Positions 1 through 8,273 of a stretch of DNA of 64,000 nt are shown one piece after another. This DNA is from Chitinophagaceae bacterium (GTDB taxonomy: Bacteria > Bacteroidota > Bacteroidia > Cytophagales > Cytophagaceae): assembly GCA_028288365.1 (NCBI GenBank), contig JAQBNU010000013.1:23460-87459 (forward strand), written 5' to 3'. The position numbers and the translations under genes are program-made. The notes beneath the pieces are model-generated. The model made no database searches. It saw nothing but the letters and a program-made list of their open reading frames with translations, and was not told where the DNA came from. Position 1 is the first letter of the stretch. Each line of letters opens with the position of its first letter.

Positions 1-1
1 A

Positions 2-559
2 TACTTAAGTCTTATCGAAGAATTGCTCCATAAAAAACAAGCGGCGGAAGCCTTGCCGATATGGAACAGCATAGAAAAATCAAATACAACAGCAAATACA
101 ATTGTCTGGGGCAATGAATTGTATTTAACATTACTCGTGACCCTGCAAGATTGGGGAACATTGAAAGTGGAAAGCAAACGTCTGCAAGACAACAAACAAG
201 CCTATTACAAAGGGATCGATGCGTTGTTGCAAAAAGATTCTACCACGGCAGCAAAAAATTTCATCAAGGCACTGTCTGCCGATCCCTTGGAAGAAGACCT
301 GGCAGCAAGAGCAGTTCTGTTTTTAGGAGAAAGAGATTTCATGGGTTACTACGATTTAATTCTCGCTCAACTATCCGCCTATCCTGAGTCTGTGAAATTA
401 TCAGAAACGTACATGCTCCTGTGCATAAGCAATGGCATGGACTCTTATGCAGAAGGTGAACTGCAACGCATCGAGTCTTACCTGAAGGAAGACCAATACA
501 AGTACTGGAAAGCCACCATCAAAACGATGATGTCTGACGACGATGTCGCTATCGAATAA
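2..559 (+). CDS. TPR-like repeat protein, C-terminal part (5' truncated by window edge)
   Basis: The reading frame is open to the left edge (codons run from base 2), so only the C-terminal part, about 185 residues, is visible. It is helix-rich, with alternating short helices and the A/Y/L spacing of tetratricopeptide-like repeats (for example around 'AAKNFIKALSADPLEE'). No catalytic motif is seen. It ends 5 bases before the corrinoid adenosyltransferase, so the two may be co-transcribed. The role is unknown; a TPR scaffold or assembly role is inference from fold only. The 5' part and any signal peptide lie outside the window. Confidence 0.6.
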   Translation, partial: YLSLIEELLHKKQAAEALPIWNSIEKSNTTANTIVWGNELYLTLLVTLQDWGTLKVESKRLQDNKQAYYKGIDALLQKDSTTAAKNFIKALSADPLEEDLAARAVLFLGERDFMGYYDLILAQLSAYPESVKLSETYMLLCISNGMDSYAEGELQRIESYLKEDQYKYWKATIKTMMSDDDVAIE

Positions 560-564
560 TTGAA

Positions 565-1125
565 ATGAAGATCTACACCAAAACTGGAGACAAAGGTTTG
601 ACTTCTCTACTGGGAGGAACGCGCGTGGAAAAATCTGACGCACGCATTGAATCTTATGGTACGATTGATGAACTCAATTCGTTTGTCGGTCTTGTGAGAG
701 ACAGTACTGATCATGATACCATCCGAGAAGAGTTGCTGCATGTACAATATATTTTATTCATTATTGGGTCACACCTTGCTTGTGAAAAAGAAAACCTCAG
801 AAGTAAACTACCTTACTTTGTAGAAGAAGACATTACATTGCTGGAAAAAGCGATAGACCGCATGAATGAAAAACTGGAACCGATGAAACACTTCATTCTT
901 CCAGGCGGACATACCATCATCTCTCATTGCCACGTGGCCCGCACCGTATGCAGAAGAGCCGAGCGACAAATTGTAGCTTTGTATGCAACGACAGAAAAAG
1001 ATTTACTCATAATTGGTTACATCAACCGACTGGCAGATTATTTGTTTGTACTGGCAAGATACTTTGGATACTTGTTGAATGTGCCGGAGATTCCGTGGAT
1101 AACGAAAAAGAACAGTGGACAGTGA
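565..1125 (+). CDS. pduO: Cob(I)alamin adenosyltransferase, PduO type
   Basis: This enzyme transfers the adenosyl group of ATP to cob(I)alamin, making adenosylcobalamin in the cytoplasm. The N-terminus has the ATP-binding signature 'TKTGDKGLTSLLGG' followed by the conserved 'RVEKSD' and 'GTIDELNSFVG'. The C-terminal half has 'CRRAERQIVAL', which carries the conserved Arg/Glu of the trimeric PduO fold. The length of 186 residues is normal for the family. It lies 5 bases after the TPR gene. The last codons and the stop fall inside a heptad repeat element: the C-terminal NSGQ and TGA are read from the repeat. Assignment to the PduO family is secure; which cobalamin-dependent enzyme it serves is not shown here. 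Confidence 0.93.
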   Translation: MKIYTKTGDKGLTSLLGGTRVEKSDARIESYGTIDELNSFVGLVRDSTDHDTIREELLHVQYILFIIGSHLACEKENLRSKLPYFVEEDITLLEKAIDRMNEKLEPMKHFILPGGHTIISHCHVARTVCRRAERQIVALYATTEKDLLIIGYINRLADYLFVLARYFGYLLNVPEIPWITKKNSGQ

Positions 1126-1216
1126 TCAGCGGACAGTATATTGACCTTGCCTGCTCTTGTTGGGCAGTATATCAATCTTTTCTTTTTTCTGATCACTGAC
1201 AACTGATCACTAAACA
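1113..1216. repeat. Heptad-repeat inverted pair (copy a)
   Basis: The left arm (1113-1144) reads as degenerate 7-mers GTGGACA, GTGATCA, GCGGACA. The right arm (1190-1216) is their reverse complement, TGATCAC, TGACAAC, TGATCAC. The arms pair across a loop of about 45 bases. The same vocabulary is used at 4958-5092. The left arm overlaps the end of the adenosyltransferase gene and supplies its stop codon. Confidence 0.75.
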
Positions 1217-1279
1217 TCTCTTTCTTTTTCACAACAAAAGTAGTAATTTAGCTTACTGTACATTTAACAAACAAGTTTT

Positions 1280-2357
1280 ATGACCAACGACCAACTGAAG
1301 GATTTAAAAGGCCGCGTGACGGCTTTGAGGAGGTACCTTTGACTACGATAATAAAATAGCGGAGATTGCCGCAGAAGAAGCATTGACCACTGCACCTGAT
1401 TTTTGGGATAACTCCAAGGCGGCAGAAATTCTTCTAAAAGAAATCAAATCTAAAAAAGTCTGGACCGATCATTTCAAATCGGTGGATACTATTGTGGGTG
1501 ATCTTGAAACACTTTATGAATTTTATTCTGCAGGAGACGTCAGCGAAGAAGAACTCAACAAAGAAGCAGACAAAACAGAAAAAGCCATCGAAGCCTTAGA
1601 GTTCAAAAAAATGTTGAGCAACGAAGAAGATCAGCTCAGCGCTATTTTGGAAATCAATCCAGGTGCAGGTGGAACAGAAAGCAACGACTGGGCAGAAATG
1701 CTGTTGCGTATGTACATCATGTGGGGAGAGAAGGAAGGTTATACCGTACGTGAAATCAATTACCAGGCGGGCGAAGTAGCAGGCATCAAATCGGCAACGA
1801 TAGAAATTGACGGAGATTTTACTTACGGCTATTTAAAATCAGAAATCGGTGTACATCGTTTGGTACGTATTTCACCTTTCAATGCCAATGGCAAACGACA
1901 AACCTCTTTTGCATCCGTATACGTTTATCCTGTGGTCGATGATACCATCAACATAGAAGTCAACATGGGCGATATCGAATGGGATACGTTCCGTTCGGGT
2001 GGAGCAGGTGGACAAAATGTAAACAAAGTAGAAACAGCGGTACGTCTGCATCACAAGCCATCCGGACTGATCATCGAATGTCAGCAAGAGCGTTCTCAAA
2101 TCATGAACAAAGAGAAAGCCATCAAAATGCTGAAATCGAAATTGTACCAGATTGAAATCGAAAAACAAAATGCAGCAAGAGCAGTCGTAGAGAGCGGAAA
2201 GAAACGCATCGACTTCGGTTCACAAATACGCAACTATGTATTGCATCCATACAAACTCATTAAAGATGTACGTACAGGTGTGGAGCGCACGGACGTAGAC
2301 AATGTACTCGCCGGCGATTTGAATGAATACATTAAAGCTTATTTGATGGAAAACTAA
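1280..2357 (+). CDS. prfB: Peptide chain release factor 2 (programmed +1 frameshift)
   Basis: RF2 recognises UGA and UAA codons in the ribosome and triggers peptide release. The gene is read as 1280-1339 joined to 1341-2357, about 358 residues. The first 20 codons end at CTT, followed by in-frame TGA at 1340-1342; skipping one base gives GAC and continues to the end. The specificity tripeptide SPF is at about residues 198-200 and the catalytic GGQ at about 243-245. The start at the ATG at 1280 is chosen because it is in frame with the frameshift site and gives the usual RF2 N-terminus. Its last 26 bases overlap the convergent TIGR02757 gene. An annotation starting at 1383 would miss the first 34 residues. 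Confidence 0.96.
1328..1343 (+). promoter_or_regulatory. prfB: prfB autoregulatory +1 frameshift site
   Basis: AGGAGG (1328-1333), TAC, the slippery CTT (1337-1339), TGA (1340-1342), then C. The SD-like hexamer lies 3 bases before CTT, the same geometry as the known bacterial prfB site AGGGGGTATCTTTGAC. Low RF2 is expected to favour slippage from CTT to TTT, and high RF2 to terminate at TGA. Confidence 0.95.
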
Positions 2358-3144
2358 TTAGAGAGATCTGATTCACTCCCATTCCAAACAACGCAAAATC
2401 ATACTTCACGGGATCTTTAGGATCAAACGATCTCAACACTTCCGTTAATTCTAACGCAGCCTGCCAATCGGCGGGCTTTCGTTTTAATAGACCCAGTTCC
2501 TTGGAAACCCGCTCTACGTGCACATCCAGTGGACAAACCAATTGAGAAGATTTGATTTCTTTCCATATACCAAAATCTACTCCTCTCTTATCTTGTCTCA
2601 CCATCCAGCGTAAAAACATGTTGATGCGTTTACAAGCGGACTTGCGATCAGGCGAAGCAATGTGTTTGCCGGTGCGATGCGGAGCATATTCTACCTCAAA
2701 AAATATTTGTCTGAAATGATTGATTCCATTTTCAACGGTTGCATCTTTTTTCTTCATGCCTAGACTAAACGCTTGTTCCAGCGAATCGTGCTCCGTATAC
2801 CAGCGCTTAAAAAAATCAATGAAGTATAAAGCATCGGTGGCATTGAACGTACGATGCACAAATTTTTCAAATGCTTTCAGGTCGGAAGAAGAATGATTCA
2901 TAATGAATGCATAGGGTTGATTTTCCATCAAAGCAATCAACTCTTTTGATTTATTGATGATCGTCTTCCGCTGTCCCCAGGCCAATGTAGCGGACCAGAA
3001 ACCCATGATCTCTATGTCTTGTTTCTTTGAAAATAAATGGGGAATGCTTACCGGATCGTACTCAATGAAGGAAGGTTGATTATAGCGATCTACCCATTCA
3101 TCCAGTAGTTGTTTGACATCTACCGGTTTATTTTTTTTTGCCAT
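2332..3144 (-). CDS. TIGR02757 / DUF2400 family protein
   Basis: A 270-residue cytosolic protein matching what I know of the TIGR02757 family, common in Bacteroidetes and of unknown function. Visible family features are the N-terminal '[20 protein letters not shown]' segment, 'LAWGQRKTI', and the conserved '[16 protein letters not shown]' near the C-terminus, which resembles HhH-GPD glycosylase helices. A DNA-repair link is inference only. The 3' end overlaps the convergent prfB by 26 bases, and its start overlaps the stop of the upstream small membrane protein by 17 bases, suggesting translational coupling. Confidence 0.8.
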   Translation of the reverse strand: MAKKNKPVDVKQLLDEWVDRYNQPSFIEYDPVSIPHLFSKKQDIEIMGFWSATLAWGQRKTIINKSKELIALMENQPYAFIMNHSSSDLKAFEKFVHRTFNATDALYFIDFFKRWYTEHDSLEQAFSLGMKKKDATVENGINHFRQIFFEVEYAPHRTGKHIASPDRKSACKRINMFLRWMVRQDKRGVDFGIWKEIKSSQLVCPLDVHVERVSKELGLLKRKPADWQAALELTEVLRSFDPKDPVKYDFALFGMGVNQISLISFPSNKL

Positions 3145-3343
3145 GACACGTATCCACGATTGCTTTTAGTTTGGCCACTTCTGCTTCACGCACCATTAAA
3201 GAAAAGGAAGCCATGTCTTTTTCTTTTACGATTGTTTTTTTCTCCATCTTTTCTTTACCGGTATAAAATGCCAGACCAATGATAATCAACGATTGCGCGA
3301 TGCACACCCAAAAATAAACACTCGTTGATTTCGTTTCGTTCAT
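3128..3343 (-). CDS. Small single-pass membrane protein, hypothetical
   Basis: 71 residues. One hydrophobic segment lies at about residues 9-27 (VYFWVCIAQSLIIIGLAFY), followed by a charged, Lys/Glu-rich cytosolic tail. It is tightly packed between the SDR gene (2 bases upstream) and the TIGR02757 gene (17-base overlap), all on the minus strand, so it is probably part of one transcript. I do not recognise a family. Gene packing and the clean N-terminal anchor support it being real. Confidence 0.6.
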   Translation of the reverse strand: MNETKSTSVYFWVCIAQSLIIIGLAFYTGKEKMEKKTIVKEKDMASFSLMVREAEVAKLKAIVDTCHGKKK

Positions 3344-3345
3344 GC

Positions 3346-4122
3346 TTATACTTTTTCTTGTATTTTTCGGACCACAGCTGTTTGCCAGGTCAAAGGGAAA
3401 AATCTAACGGACCAAGCCATTAGGCTGTTGATGAAACCATGCACGGCTACGACCTTTCCATTGTGCAGCGCTTTCACACCGTATTGAGCTACTTCCATAG
3501 AAGTTGCCGGTTTCATGCGCTTGAACAATTTAGAATCGTCGAGGTTTGCGTTTTTTACAAAATGTGTTTCTGTTGCTCCTGGACATAAAGCGGTAACCGT
3601 TACGCCTGTTCCTTTCAATTCATTGGCCAATGCTAAAGAAAAAGATAAGACGTATGATTTGGTTGCAAAGTAAACAGCCATCAATGGACCAGGTTGAAAT
3701 GCCGCTGTGGATGCGACGTTTAGGATTTTCCCTTGTTTGCGTTTCAACATATCAGGCAACAACAAACGCGTCAACAATGTCAGCGTAGTCACATTCAAAT
3801 CGATCATGTGTTGTTGCCGCACCGGATCGAGTTCGGCAAACAAACCAAAATCTCCAAAACCAGCATTATTGATCAACACATCGATTGATAATCCTTTTTT
3901 ATCCAATGCCTCTTTCAATGTAAATGCCGCATGGCCATTTGCAAGATCACAGGCAATGACGTTCGTTGTTACCTTATACTTTGCTTCTAATTGATTTTTC
4001 AATTCGATCAAACGATCTTCACTACGAGCCACCAAAACCAGCTCGTATTTATCAGCGGCAAACAATTGTGCAAAATCAGCGCCTAAACCAAAAGAAGCGC
4101 CTGTAATCAATACAGTAGACAT
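3346..4122 (-). CDS. Short-chain dehydrogenase/reductase (SDR)
   Basis: A 258-residue NAD(P)-dependent oxidoreductase with a Rossmann fold. The cofactor motif is TGASFGLG near residues 7-14 (Phe in place of the usual Ser), with NNAGFG in the middle and the catalytic Tyr-x-x-x-Lys in 'YFATKSY'. The C-terminal part has hydrophobic stretches (LMAWSVRFFPLTW), as in the DltE/YqjQ-like classical SDRs often loosely membrane-associated. The substrate is not predictable. It is the first gene of a minus-strand set with the small membrane protein and the TIGR02757 protein, and is divergent from mtgA with 115 bases between starts. Confidence 0.85.
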   Translation of the reverse strand: MSTVLITGASFGLGADFAQLFAADKYELVLVARSEDRLIELKNQLEAKYKVTTNVIACDLANGHAAFTLKEALDKKGLSIDVLINNAGFGDFGLFAELDPVRQQHMIDLNVTTLTLLTRLLLPDMLKRKQGKILNVASTAAFQPGPLMAVYFATKSYVLSFSLALANELKGTGVTVTALCPGATETHFVKNANLDDSKLFKRMKPATSMEVAQYGVKALHNGKVVAVHGFINSLMAWSVRFFPLTWQTAVVRKIQEKV

Positions 4123-4237
4123 AGCTGGATGTTTATAGGATAAAAATAGAAAAACTATCAGATTATCTCATAAAAGTACCGGCAAATAATACCAAAGCAT
4201 GAAAAGTTAATTTAGTTTTGTATCAAATTGGTTAAAC

Positions 4238-4951
4238 ATGTCTTTCAAAGATACCCTGAACAAAAGCGCACGCACCGCATGGCCCTGTATCAAAAAAGGC
4301 TTAGCCGTATTTTTCATAGGCAGCATTCTTTCGGTGATTGTATTTCGTTTCGTTCCTATTCCTGTCACACCACTTATGCTCATTCGCGTCTGCGAAAAAT
4401 GGGTCGACGGTAAACCGGCGCGTCTGGTGAAAGACTGGGAAAGCATGGATCATCTTTCTCCCAATCTTCCACTTGCGGTGATTGCATCCGAAGATCAGAA
4501 ATTCACCGAACACTGGGGATTTGATGTAGCCGCTATTGTCAAGGCTTACAAGAGTAATCAACGCAAACGGAAGAAAACCATTCACGGTGCCAGTACCATC
4601 AGTCAACAGGTCGCTAAAAATGTTTTTCTATGGCCCGGAAGATCTTACATCAGAAAAGGATTGGAAGTGTATTTTACGTTTCTCATTGAAGTGTTCTGGT
4701 CGAAAGAACGCATCATCGAAGTCTATCTAAACGTAGCAGAGCTAGGTGACGACACATACGGAGCGGAAGCCGCGTCGAGAAAATATTTCAAATGCAGTGC
4801 GGCTAAACTCAACAAAGATCAGGCGGCCTGGCTCGCTTGCATTTTACCTAATCCAAGAAAATATTCACCGTTACGACCAACAGCCTATTTACAACAGCGA
4901 CATGCCTGGATTGTGAGGAACATGAATAATCTTGGGAAGGTGGAATGGTAG
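4238..4951 (+). CDS. mtgA: Monofunctional peptidoglycan glycosyltransferase
   Basis: It polymerises lipid II into glycan strands at the outer face of the inner membrane. 237 residues: one N-terminal membrane anchor (about 21-38), then a GT51 domain. The catalytic Glu is in 'IASEDQKFTEHWGFD' (about residue 85), followed by 'GASTISQQVAKN' and 'IEVYLNVAELGDDTYG', all GT51 hallmarks. No transpeptidase domain follows, so it is MtgA-type rather than a class A PBP. A TAnnTTTG promoter-like box (TAGTTTTG, 4213-4220) lies 18 bases before the start, implying a very short leader. The 3' end runs directly into a heptad-repeat terminator region. Confidence 0.93.
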   Translation: MSFKDTLNKSARTAWPCIKKGLAVFFIGSILSVIVFRFVPIPVTPLMLIRVCEKWVDGKPARLVKDWESMDHLSPNLPLAVIASEDQKFTEHWGFDVAAIVKAYKSNQRKRKKTIHGASTISQQVAKNVFLWPGRSYIRKGLEVYFTFLIEVFWSKERIIEVYLNVAELGDDTYGAEAASRKYFKCSAAKLNKDQAAWLACILPNPRKYSPLRPTAYLQQRHAWIVRNMNNLGKVEW

Positions 4952-4957
4952 AAGGAA

Positions 4958-5092
4958 GTGGACAGTGATCAGTTGTCAGTGGACAGTATTAAATAGAATA
5001 GTGACAAAACTGAATAGGATATAAAAAAAGAGCAGCAAATAATTTGCTGCTCTTTTTTTTCTGATCACTGACAACTGATCACTGTCCACTGT
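4958..5092. repeat. Heptad-repeat inverted pair (copy b) between convergent genes
   Basis: The left arm has consecutive 7-mers GTGGACA, GTGATCA, GTTGTCA, GTGGACA (4958-4985). The right arm has TGATCAC, TGACAAC, TGATCAC, TGTCCAC (5062-5089). About 25 bases pair perfectly. It begins 6 bases after the mtgA stop and ends 1 base before the LysM gene stop, so it exactly fills the convergent gap and encloses a strong hairpin. Confidence 0.85.
5023..5059. terminator. Bidirectional terminator hairpin
   Basis: AAAAAAAGAGCAGCAAAT (5023-5040) is perfectly complementary to 5042-5059, with A and T tracts outside a GC-bearing stem. It sits in the loop of the heptad inverted repeat, between convergent mtgA and the LysM gene, and should terminate both. 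Confidence 0.9.
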
Positions 5093-5093
5093 T

Positions 5094-6224
5094 TTACATA
5101 ATATATGACAACGTCACCGGAATTTTCTTATCTACACCAGCCAGTCTTTCAAATGCTTTTTTAGAAATTTTCAATACCACACGATCGTTCACGCCGCTAT
5201 TCACGGGAAGTTTACCGATGACACGGACAAAGATGCGTTGGTTATTCCCTTCGTTGATCACTTGAATGATCGTTCCTACAGGTGCGGTCTTATGAAGAGC
5301 AAGGTACTTATCGCTGTCACCACCGTCGATGATTTCTGCGAAACCCGTTTCCGTCACTTTTTTAAATTCTCCATTGGGCTGCACGCGAATGTTGGCCATA
5401 CTGTCCAAATATCTTTTTTCTTGTTCCTGTTCTTTTGTCAGCACCGTATCAGGAGGAGTCGTTTGTTGTACAGGATCTTTTTTTGCTTCAACAACAGGAT
5501 CTTTTTTTACTGCGGTATCCAAATTAGTAACTGGCGTTTTGGGAATATCATTGTTCACTGGCGTTTCTACCTTTGCTACAACAGGTGTTAACTTCAATAC
5601 CTGTCCTACTTTTATACCAGAGGCCATGTCTGGATTCCATGATTTTAGATCGTCAACAGAGACATTGTATTTTCTTGAAATGCTATACAACGTTTCACCC
5701 GAAGCCACAGTATGTGTCGTCGCAGAAGGATTGGTTTGTAGGTTAACAGGGGTATCGTTTCTTTTTACCGTCTCTCCCATTGGTTGTCCGGGAATCAATA
5801 ATTCATCGCCGATGCTCAAACCATTCACAGCATTGGGATTGTTCTTCTTCATTTCATCAATACTCACGTTGTATTTTTTTGCAATCGAATACAAGGTTTC
5901 CCCTGTAATCACAATGTGAGTGGTTTTAGGTTGAGCGATGTTAGAAGCACTCGCACTTTTATCAGCGGAAGGAACGCGCAACACCTGACCGATTTTCAAA
6001 TCATTGAGGTTAACATCTGTGTTGGCCTTTTTTATTTCATCAACACTTACTCCGTATTTTCTTGACAAGGCATACAACGTTTCTTTTGCTTCCAAACGGT
6101 GCAGCACAAAACGTTTGCCGTCTTTCTTTTCTACTCCAATGGAATCCTGCACACCTGCTTCCGATACCTGAGCATTCAATAAAAGAAACAATGCCATGAA
6201 AACGATACCGATTGTTTTTTTCAT
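5094..6224 (-). CDS. Secreted LysM protein with RlpA-like C-terminal domain
   Basis: A 376-residue exported peptidoglycan-binding protein. A signal peptide (MKKTIGIVFMALFLLLNAQ) is followed by three LysM domains at about residues 42-85, 102-145 and 170-213, each with the GETLYSIxxKYxVSxDxxK core. A Pro/Thr/Asp-rich linker comes next, and the last 90 residues resemble the double-psi beta-barrel of RlpA-type lytic transglycosylases ('RVIGKLPVNSGVNDRVVLKISKKAFERL'). The ATG at 6224 is preferred over an in-frame ATG at 6239 because it begins at the signal peptide and lies 1 base after the upstream stop. It is probably co-transcribed with the upstream gene. Whether the barrel is catalytic is not clear. 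Confidence 0.85.
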   Translation of the reverse strand: MKKTIGIVFMALFLLLNAQVSEAGVQDSIGVEKKDGKRFVLHRLEAKETLYALSRKYGVSVDEIKKANTDVNLNDLKIGQVLRVPSADKSASASNIAQPKTTHIVITGETLYSIAKKYNVSIDEMKKNNPNAVNGLSIGDELLIPGQPMGETVKRNDTPVNLQTNPSATTHTVASGETLYSISRKYNVSVDDLKSWNPDMASGIKVGQVLKLTPVVAKVETPVNNDIPKTPVTNLDTAVKKDPVVEAKKDPVQQTTPPDTVLTKEQEQEKRYLDSMANIRVQPNGEFKKVTETGFAEIIDGGDSDKYLALHKTAPVGTIIQVINEGNNQRIFVRVIGKLPVNSGVNDRVVLKISKKAFERLAGVDKKIPVTLSYIM

Positions 6225-6225
6225 A

Positions 6226-7092
6226 TTAACTAAGATCATATATGCGAAGTTGATTTTTATCTTTTACGTAAATGCATTGTTGTTGAACAACCATGAATAC
6301 ATCTAAAGCCATTCCTTTCAATTGTTCATCGATGCGCTCATGCCACAATACATGAGTATCTTTATCTGTGATCAACATGTATTGATCCCAATCTTTTATT
6401 CCTTCAATATAGTAAGAAACTACTATACGCTCGTTTTTCCATTCAAGGTATTCCACCATACCGACCAAAGAGTGTGCCGCTTTCTCTTTGATGAATGCTG
6501 TGAGTTCCACGTATAACGGATTTTCTTCTCCAATATGATAAGGATACTCAATTCCTTTCGTAGAAGGTTTCGTCAGTTGAATAGACTTCAACTTCGGTGA
6601 AAGATTTATGGATAGAGAAGACAACTCTAGTATATAGAAATGATCTTCATCACCGGCCTTTCGCATCAATATTGTTTTGCCTTCTGTCTTGATGAAGGAC
6701 CAATCTTTTTCTTTAAAGATCCATTGTTGCTTACGCAAGTCATAAATGTACAAGCCTTCTGTAGCAGGCAAGGAAGGATCAGGGAAACAAGTGAAGCACG
6801 CTTTGTCCTCGATCACAGCTTGCAGCGAAGGCCAGCCAGGGATCAGCGCATGCAGCGATAATTCCCATAGTGCTTTAGCGGAAGGCAATTGAAAAGCATA
6901 CAATGTACTCTCTGCTTTACCTTGCGCGACACCTTGCACCAGCAAGGTATTCAGTTCTTGCACAGGCACCACTTTGATGGCTTGTTCCTGCGCATGGAGT
7001 AAAAAAGATGAAAGCTTCGAGTCTGACAATTTAATCCCTGATTTTAACTCAAAAATAAGACATTGAAAGGGTTGTACCAAAACAGCAGGCAC
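6226..7092 (-). CDS. Hypothetical protein, possibly DUF4905 family
   Basis: A 288-residue cytosolic-looking protein without a signal peptide or membrane span. It is rich in beta strands and aromatic residues, with a repeated 'YIYDLRKQQWIF / LRIYDLS' pattern suggesting a beta-propeller-like or sheet-rich fold. I associate this length and composition with the Bacteroidetes DUF4905 group, but that is recall, not a search. It ends 1 base before the ATG of the LysM protein, so the two are very likely translated from one message and may act together in cell-envelope biology (inference). Confidence 0.6.
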   Translation of the reverse strand: MPAVLVQPFQCLIFELKSGIKLSDSKLSSFLLHAQEQAIKVVPVQELNTLLVQGVAQGKAESTLYAFQLPSAKALWELSLHALIPGWPSLQAVIEDKACFTCFPDPSLPATEGLYIYDLRKQQWIFKEKDWSFIKTEGKTILMRKAGDEDHFYILELSSLSINLSPKLKSIQLTKPSTKGIEYPYHIGEENPLYVELTAFIKEKAAHSLVGMVEYLEWKNERIVVSYYIEGIKDWDQYMLITDKDTHVLWHERIDEQLKGMALDVFMVVQQQCIYVKDKNQLRIYDLS

Positions 7093-7639
7093 ATTCTGTG
7101 CATATTAAGCCTTATTATCACCAGCGTTTTATCCACAATACAGACTCAGGCCGTTTCATCACCTGTTCAAGAAACGATATGGGTATTATCTATTGAAGCA
7201 GATATAGTCCTACACATGAGTTTATCTGTTGCGAAAGGACTTCAGGAAGCAGCACTTTTTTGCATAGTGCAGCATGCAAGAGTCTACATGCTAAGCATGA
7301 TGTGCTCTACAGGAGAAGTGAACACAAAAGATCCGCACTTTTTTCATGAATCCATTTGTCAAAAGCGTACTCATGCTGTTGATCATCGGCGGAATTTATT
7401 TTGATCCACAAGCTCCGGGCGCGGCTACAGGTGTGTTGTTGTACAGTGTTCCTTCTTATTGAAATGGGTCATCAGAGAACAGTGAGATGCCTTTACCAAT
7501 CGAATACCTTCAGAAAAAAATGGTTGAAAGGGAAGATCCCACGATGCTTATACTTCTATTTAATTCATTGAGGAATACAGCATCGTAGAAGTGAAAGAAC
7601 AATCTATGGGTTCTTTCAAACTGAAGCATGTCAAACAGA
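7093..7639. other. Gene-poor stretch with short ORF remnants
   Basis: 547 bases between a minus-strand start and a minus-strand stop. It holds a 38-residue hydrophobic ORF (7346-7462) and a second short plus-strand ORF starting at 7482. No hairpin with a T-run, RNA gene or clear promoter is seen. It could be decayed coding sequence. Confidence 0.4.
7346..7462 (+). CDS. Possible 38-residue membrane peptide
   Basis: ATG at 7346 to TGA at 7460-7462. The product has a short polar start, a hydrophobic helix (VLMLLIIGGIYF) and a Gly/Ala/Pro-rich tail. No family is recognised and no promoter or ribosome-binding site is apparent. The hydrophobic N-terminus looks like real coding sequence but may be a fragment of a former gene. 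Confidence 0.25.
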   Translation: MNPFVKSVLMLLIIGGIYFDPQAPGAATGVLLYSVPSY

Positions 7640-7987
7640 CTAACCTCCTATTTTCTTTACTTTATAGCCAAGCGTGAGCAACAGCTGAAGAATTTTATCT
7701 CTAAAATCCCCTTGAATCAGGATCTCATTGTCCTTGGCACTACCGCCCACTCCACATTTATTTTTCAGCAACTTGCCCAGAACCTCCAAATCAGCCGCTG
7801 AGCCAACAAAACCGGTGATCAACGTCACTTGTTTGCCTCCTCGCGATTTTTTATCCAATTGTACACGAAGATCTTGCTGATTAGGTGGTAATGTATCCTT
7901 TTGTGCTTCTCCACCGTATGTATATTCAAAATCAGATGATGTAGAATAGACTACCCCAGAGCGATTTTTAAAATTTTCCTTTGCCAT
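7640..7987 (-). CDS. yciH: SUI1/eIF1-like translation factor (YciH family)
   Basis: 115 residues. The C-terminal 75 residues match the SUI1 fold: '[21 protein letters not shown]', '[25 protein letters not shown]' and '[14 protein letters not shown]'. E. coli YciH binds the 30S subunit near the P site and is thought to influence start-codon fidelity. The N-terminal 35 residues are polar and variable, as usual. No operon partner is apparent: the next minus-strand gene upstream is ppc, beyond a terminator and a small plus-strand gene. Confidence 0.9.
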   Translation of the reverse strand: MAKENFKNRSGVVYSTSSDFEYTYGGEAQKDTLPPNQQDLRVQLDKKSRGGKQVTLITGFVGSAADLEVLGKLLKNKCGVGGSAKDNEILIQGDFRDKILQLLLTLGYKVKKIGG

Positions 7988-8057
7988 GGCAATTTTATTT
8001 TTGAATATAAAATGTTTTAAGTAGCTTTAATTTATCGATTTAACTAAGATTCACACT

Positions 8058-8192
8058 ATGAAAGTATTTCTACTACTTTTGATCATCGGAACGCTAGGTT
8101 TAGCTTCTTGCAGTCAACACACTTGCCCTACTTATGCCAACTCTGGTATCAAATACCATAGACATATGACAGGCCCGCAAAGTCATCATTAA
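8058..8192 (+). CDS. Tiny lipoprotein (44 aa)
   Basis: ATG at 8058 to TAA at 8190-8192. Residues 1-15 form a short hydrophobic signal, followed by the lipobox L-A-S-C with the lipidated Cys at 18, leaving a mature peptide of 27 residues containing TCPTYA and a His-rich end. I recall small Bacteroidetes lipoproteins carrying a CPxY motif; their function is unknown. A strong terminator follows at 8228-8266, supporting a real transcript. It was found by reading below the usual ORF length cut-off. Confidence 0.65.
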   Translation: MKVFLLLLIIGTLGLASCSQHTCPTYANSGIKYHRHMTGPQSHH

Positions 8193-8227
8193 TTCTTTCT
8201 TTTCTCAAAGCAAGAAGACGATATAAA

Positions 8228-8266
8228 AGAAGTCCCGCTCCGAGTAAATCAGAACGGGACTTTTTT
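8228..8266. terminator. Terminator between the small lipoprotein and ppc
   Basis: AAGTCCCG (8230-8237) pairs with CGGGACTT (8255-8262), followed by TTTTTT on the plus strand, with an A-rich stretch on the other side. It serves the plus-strand lipoprotein and probably also the convergent ppc gene. Confidence 0.8.
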
Positions 8267-8273
8267 GTGTGGA

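Noticed and set aside
4958..5092. Heptad arrays considered as a CRISPR remnant
   Set aside because: The repeat unit is 7 bases, contiguous, palindromically arranged and without spacers; no cas genes are present.
5329..5919. 196-codon plus-strand frame opposite the LysM gene
   Set aside because: Antisense to the LysM repeats; its Ser/Phe/Val composition follows from the complement of the linker codons.
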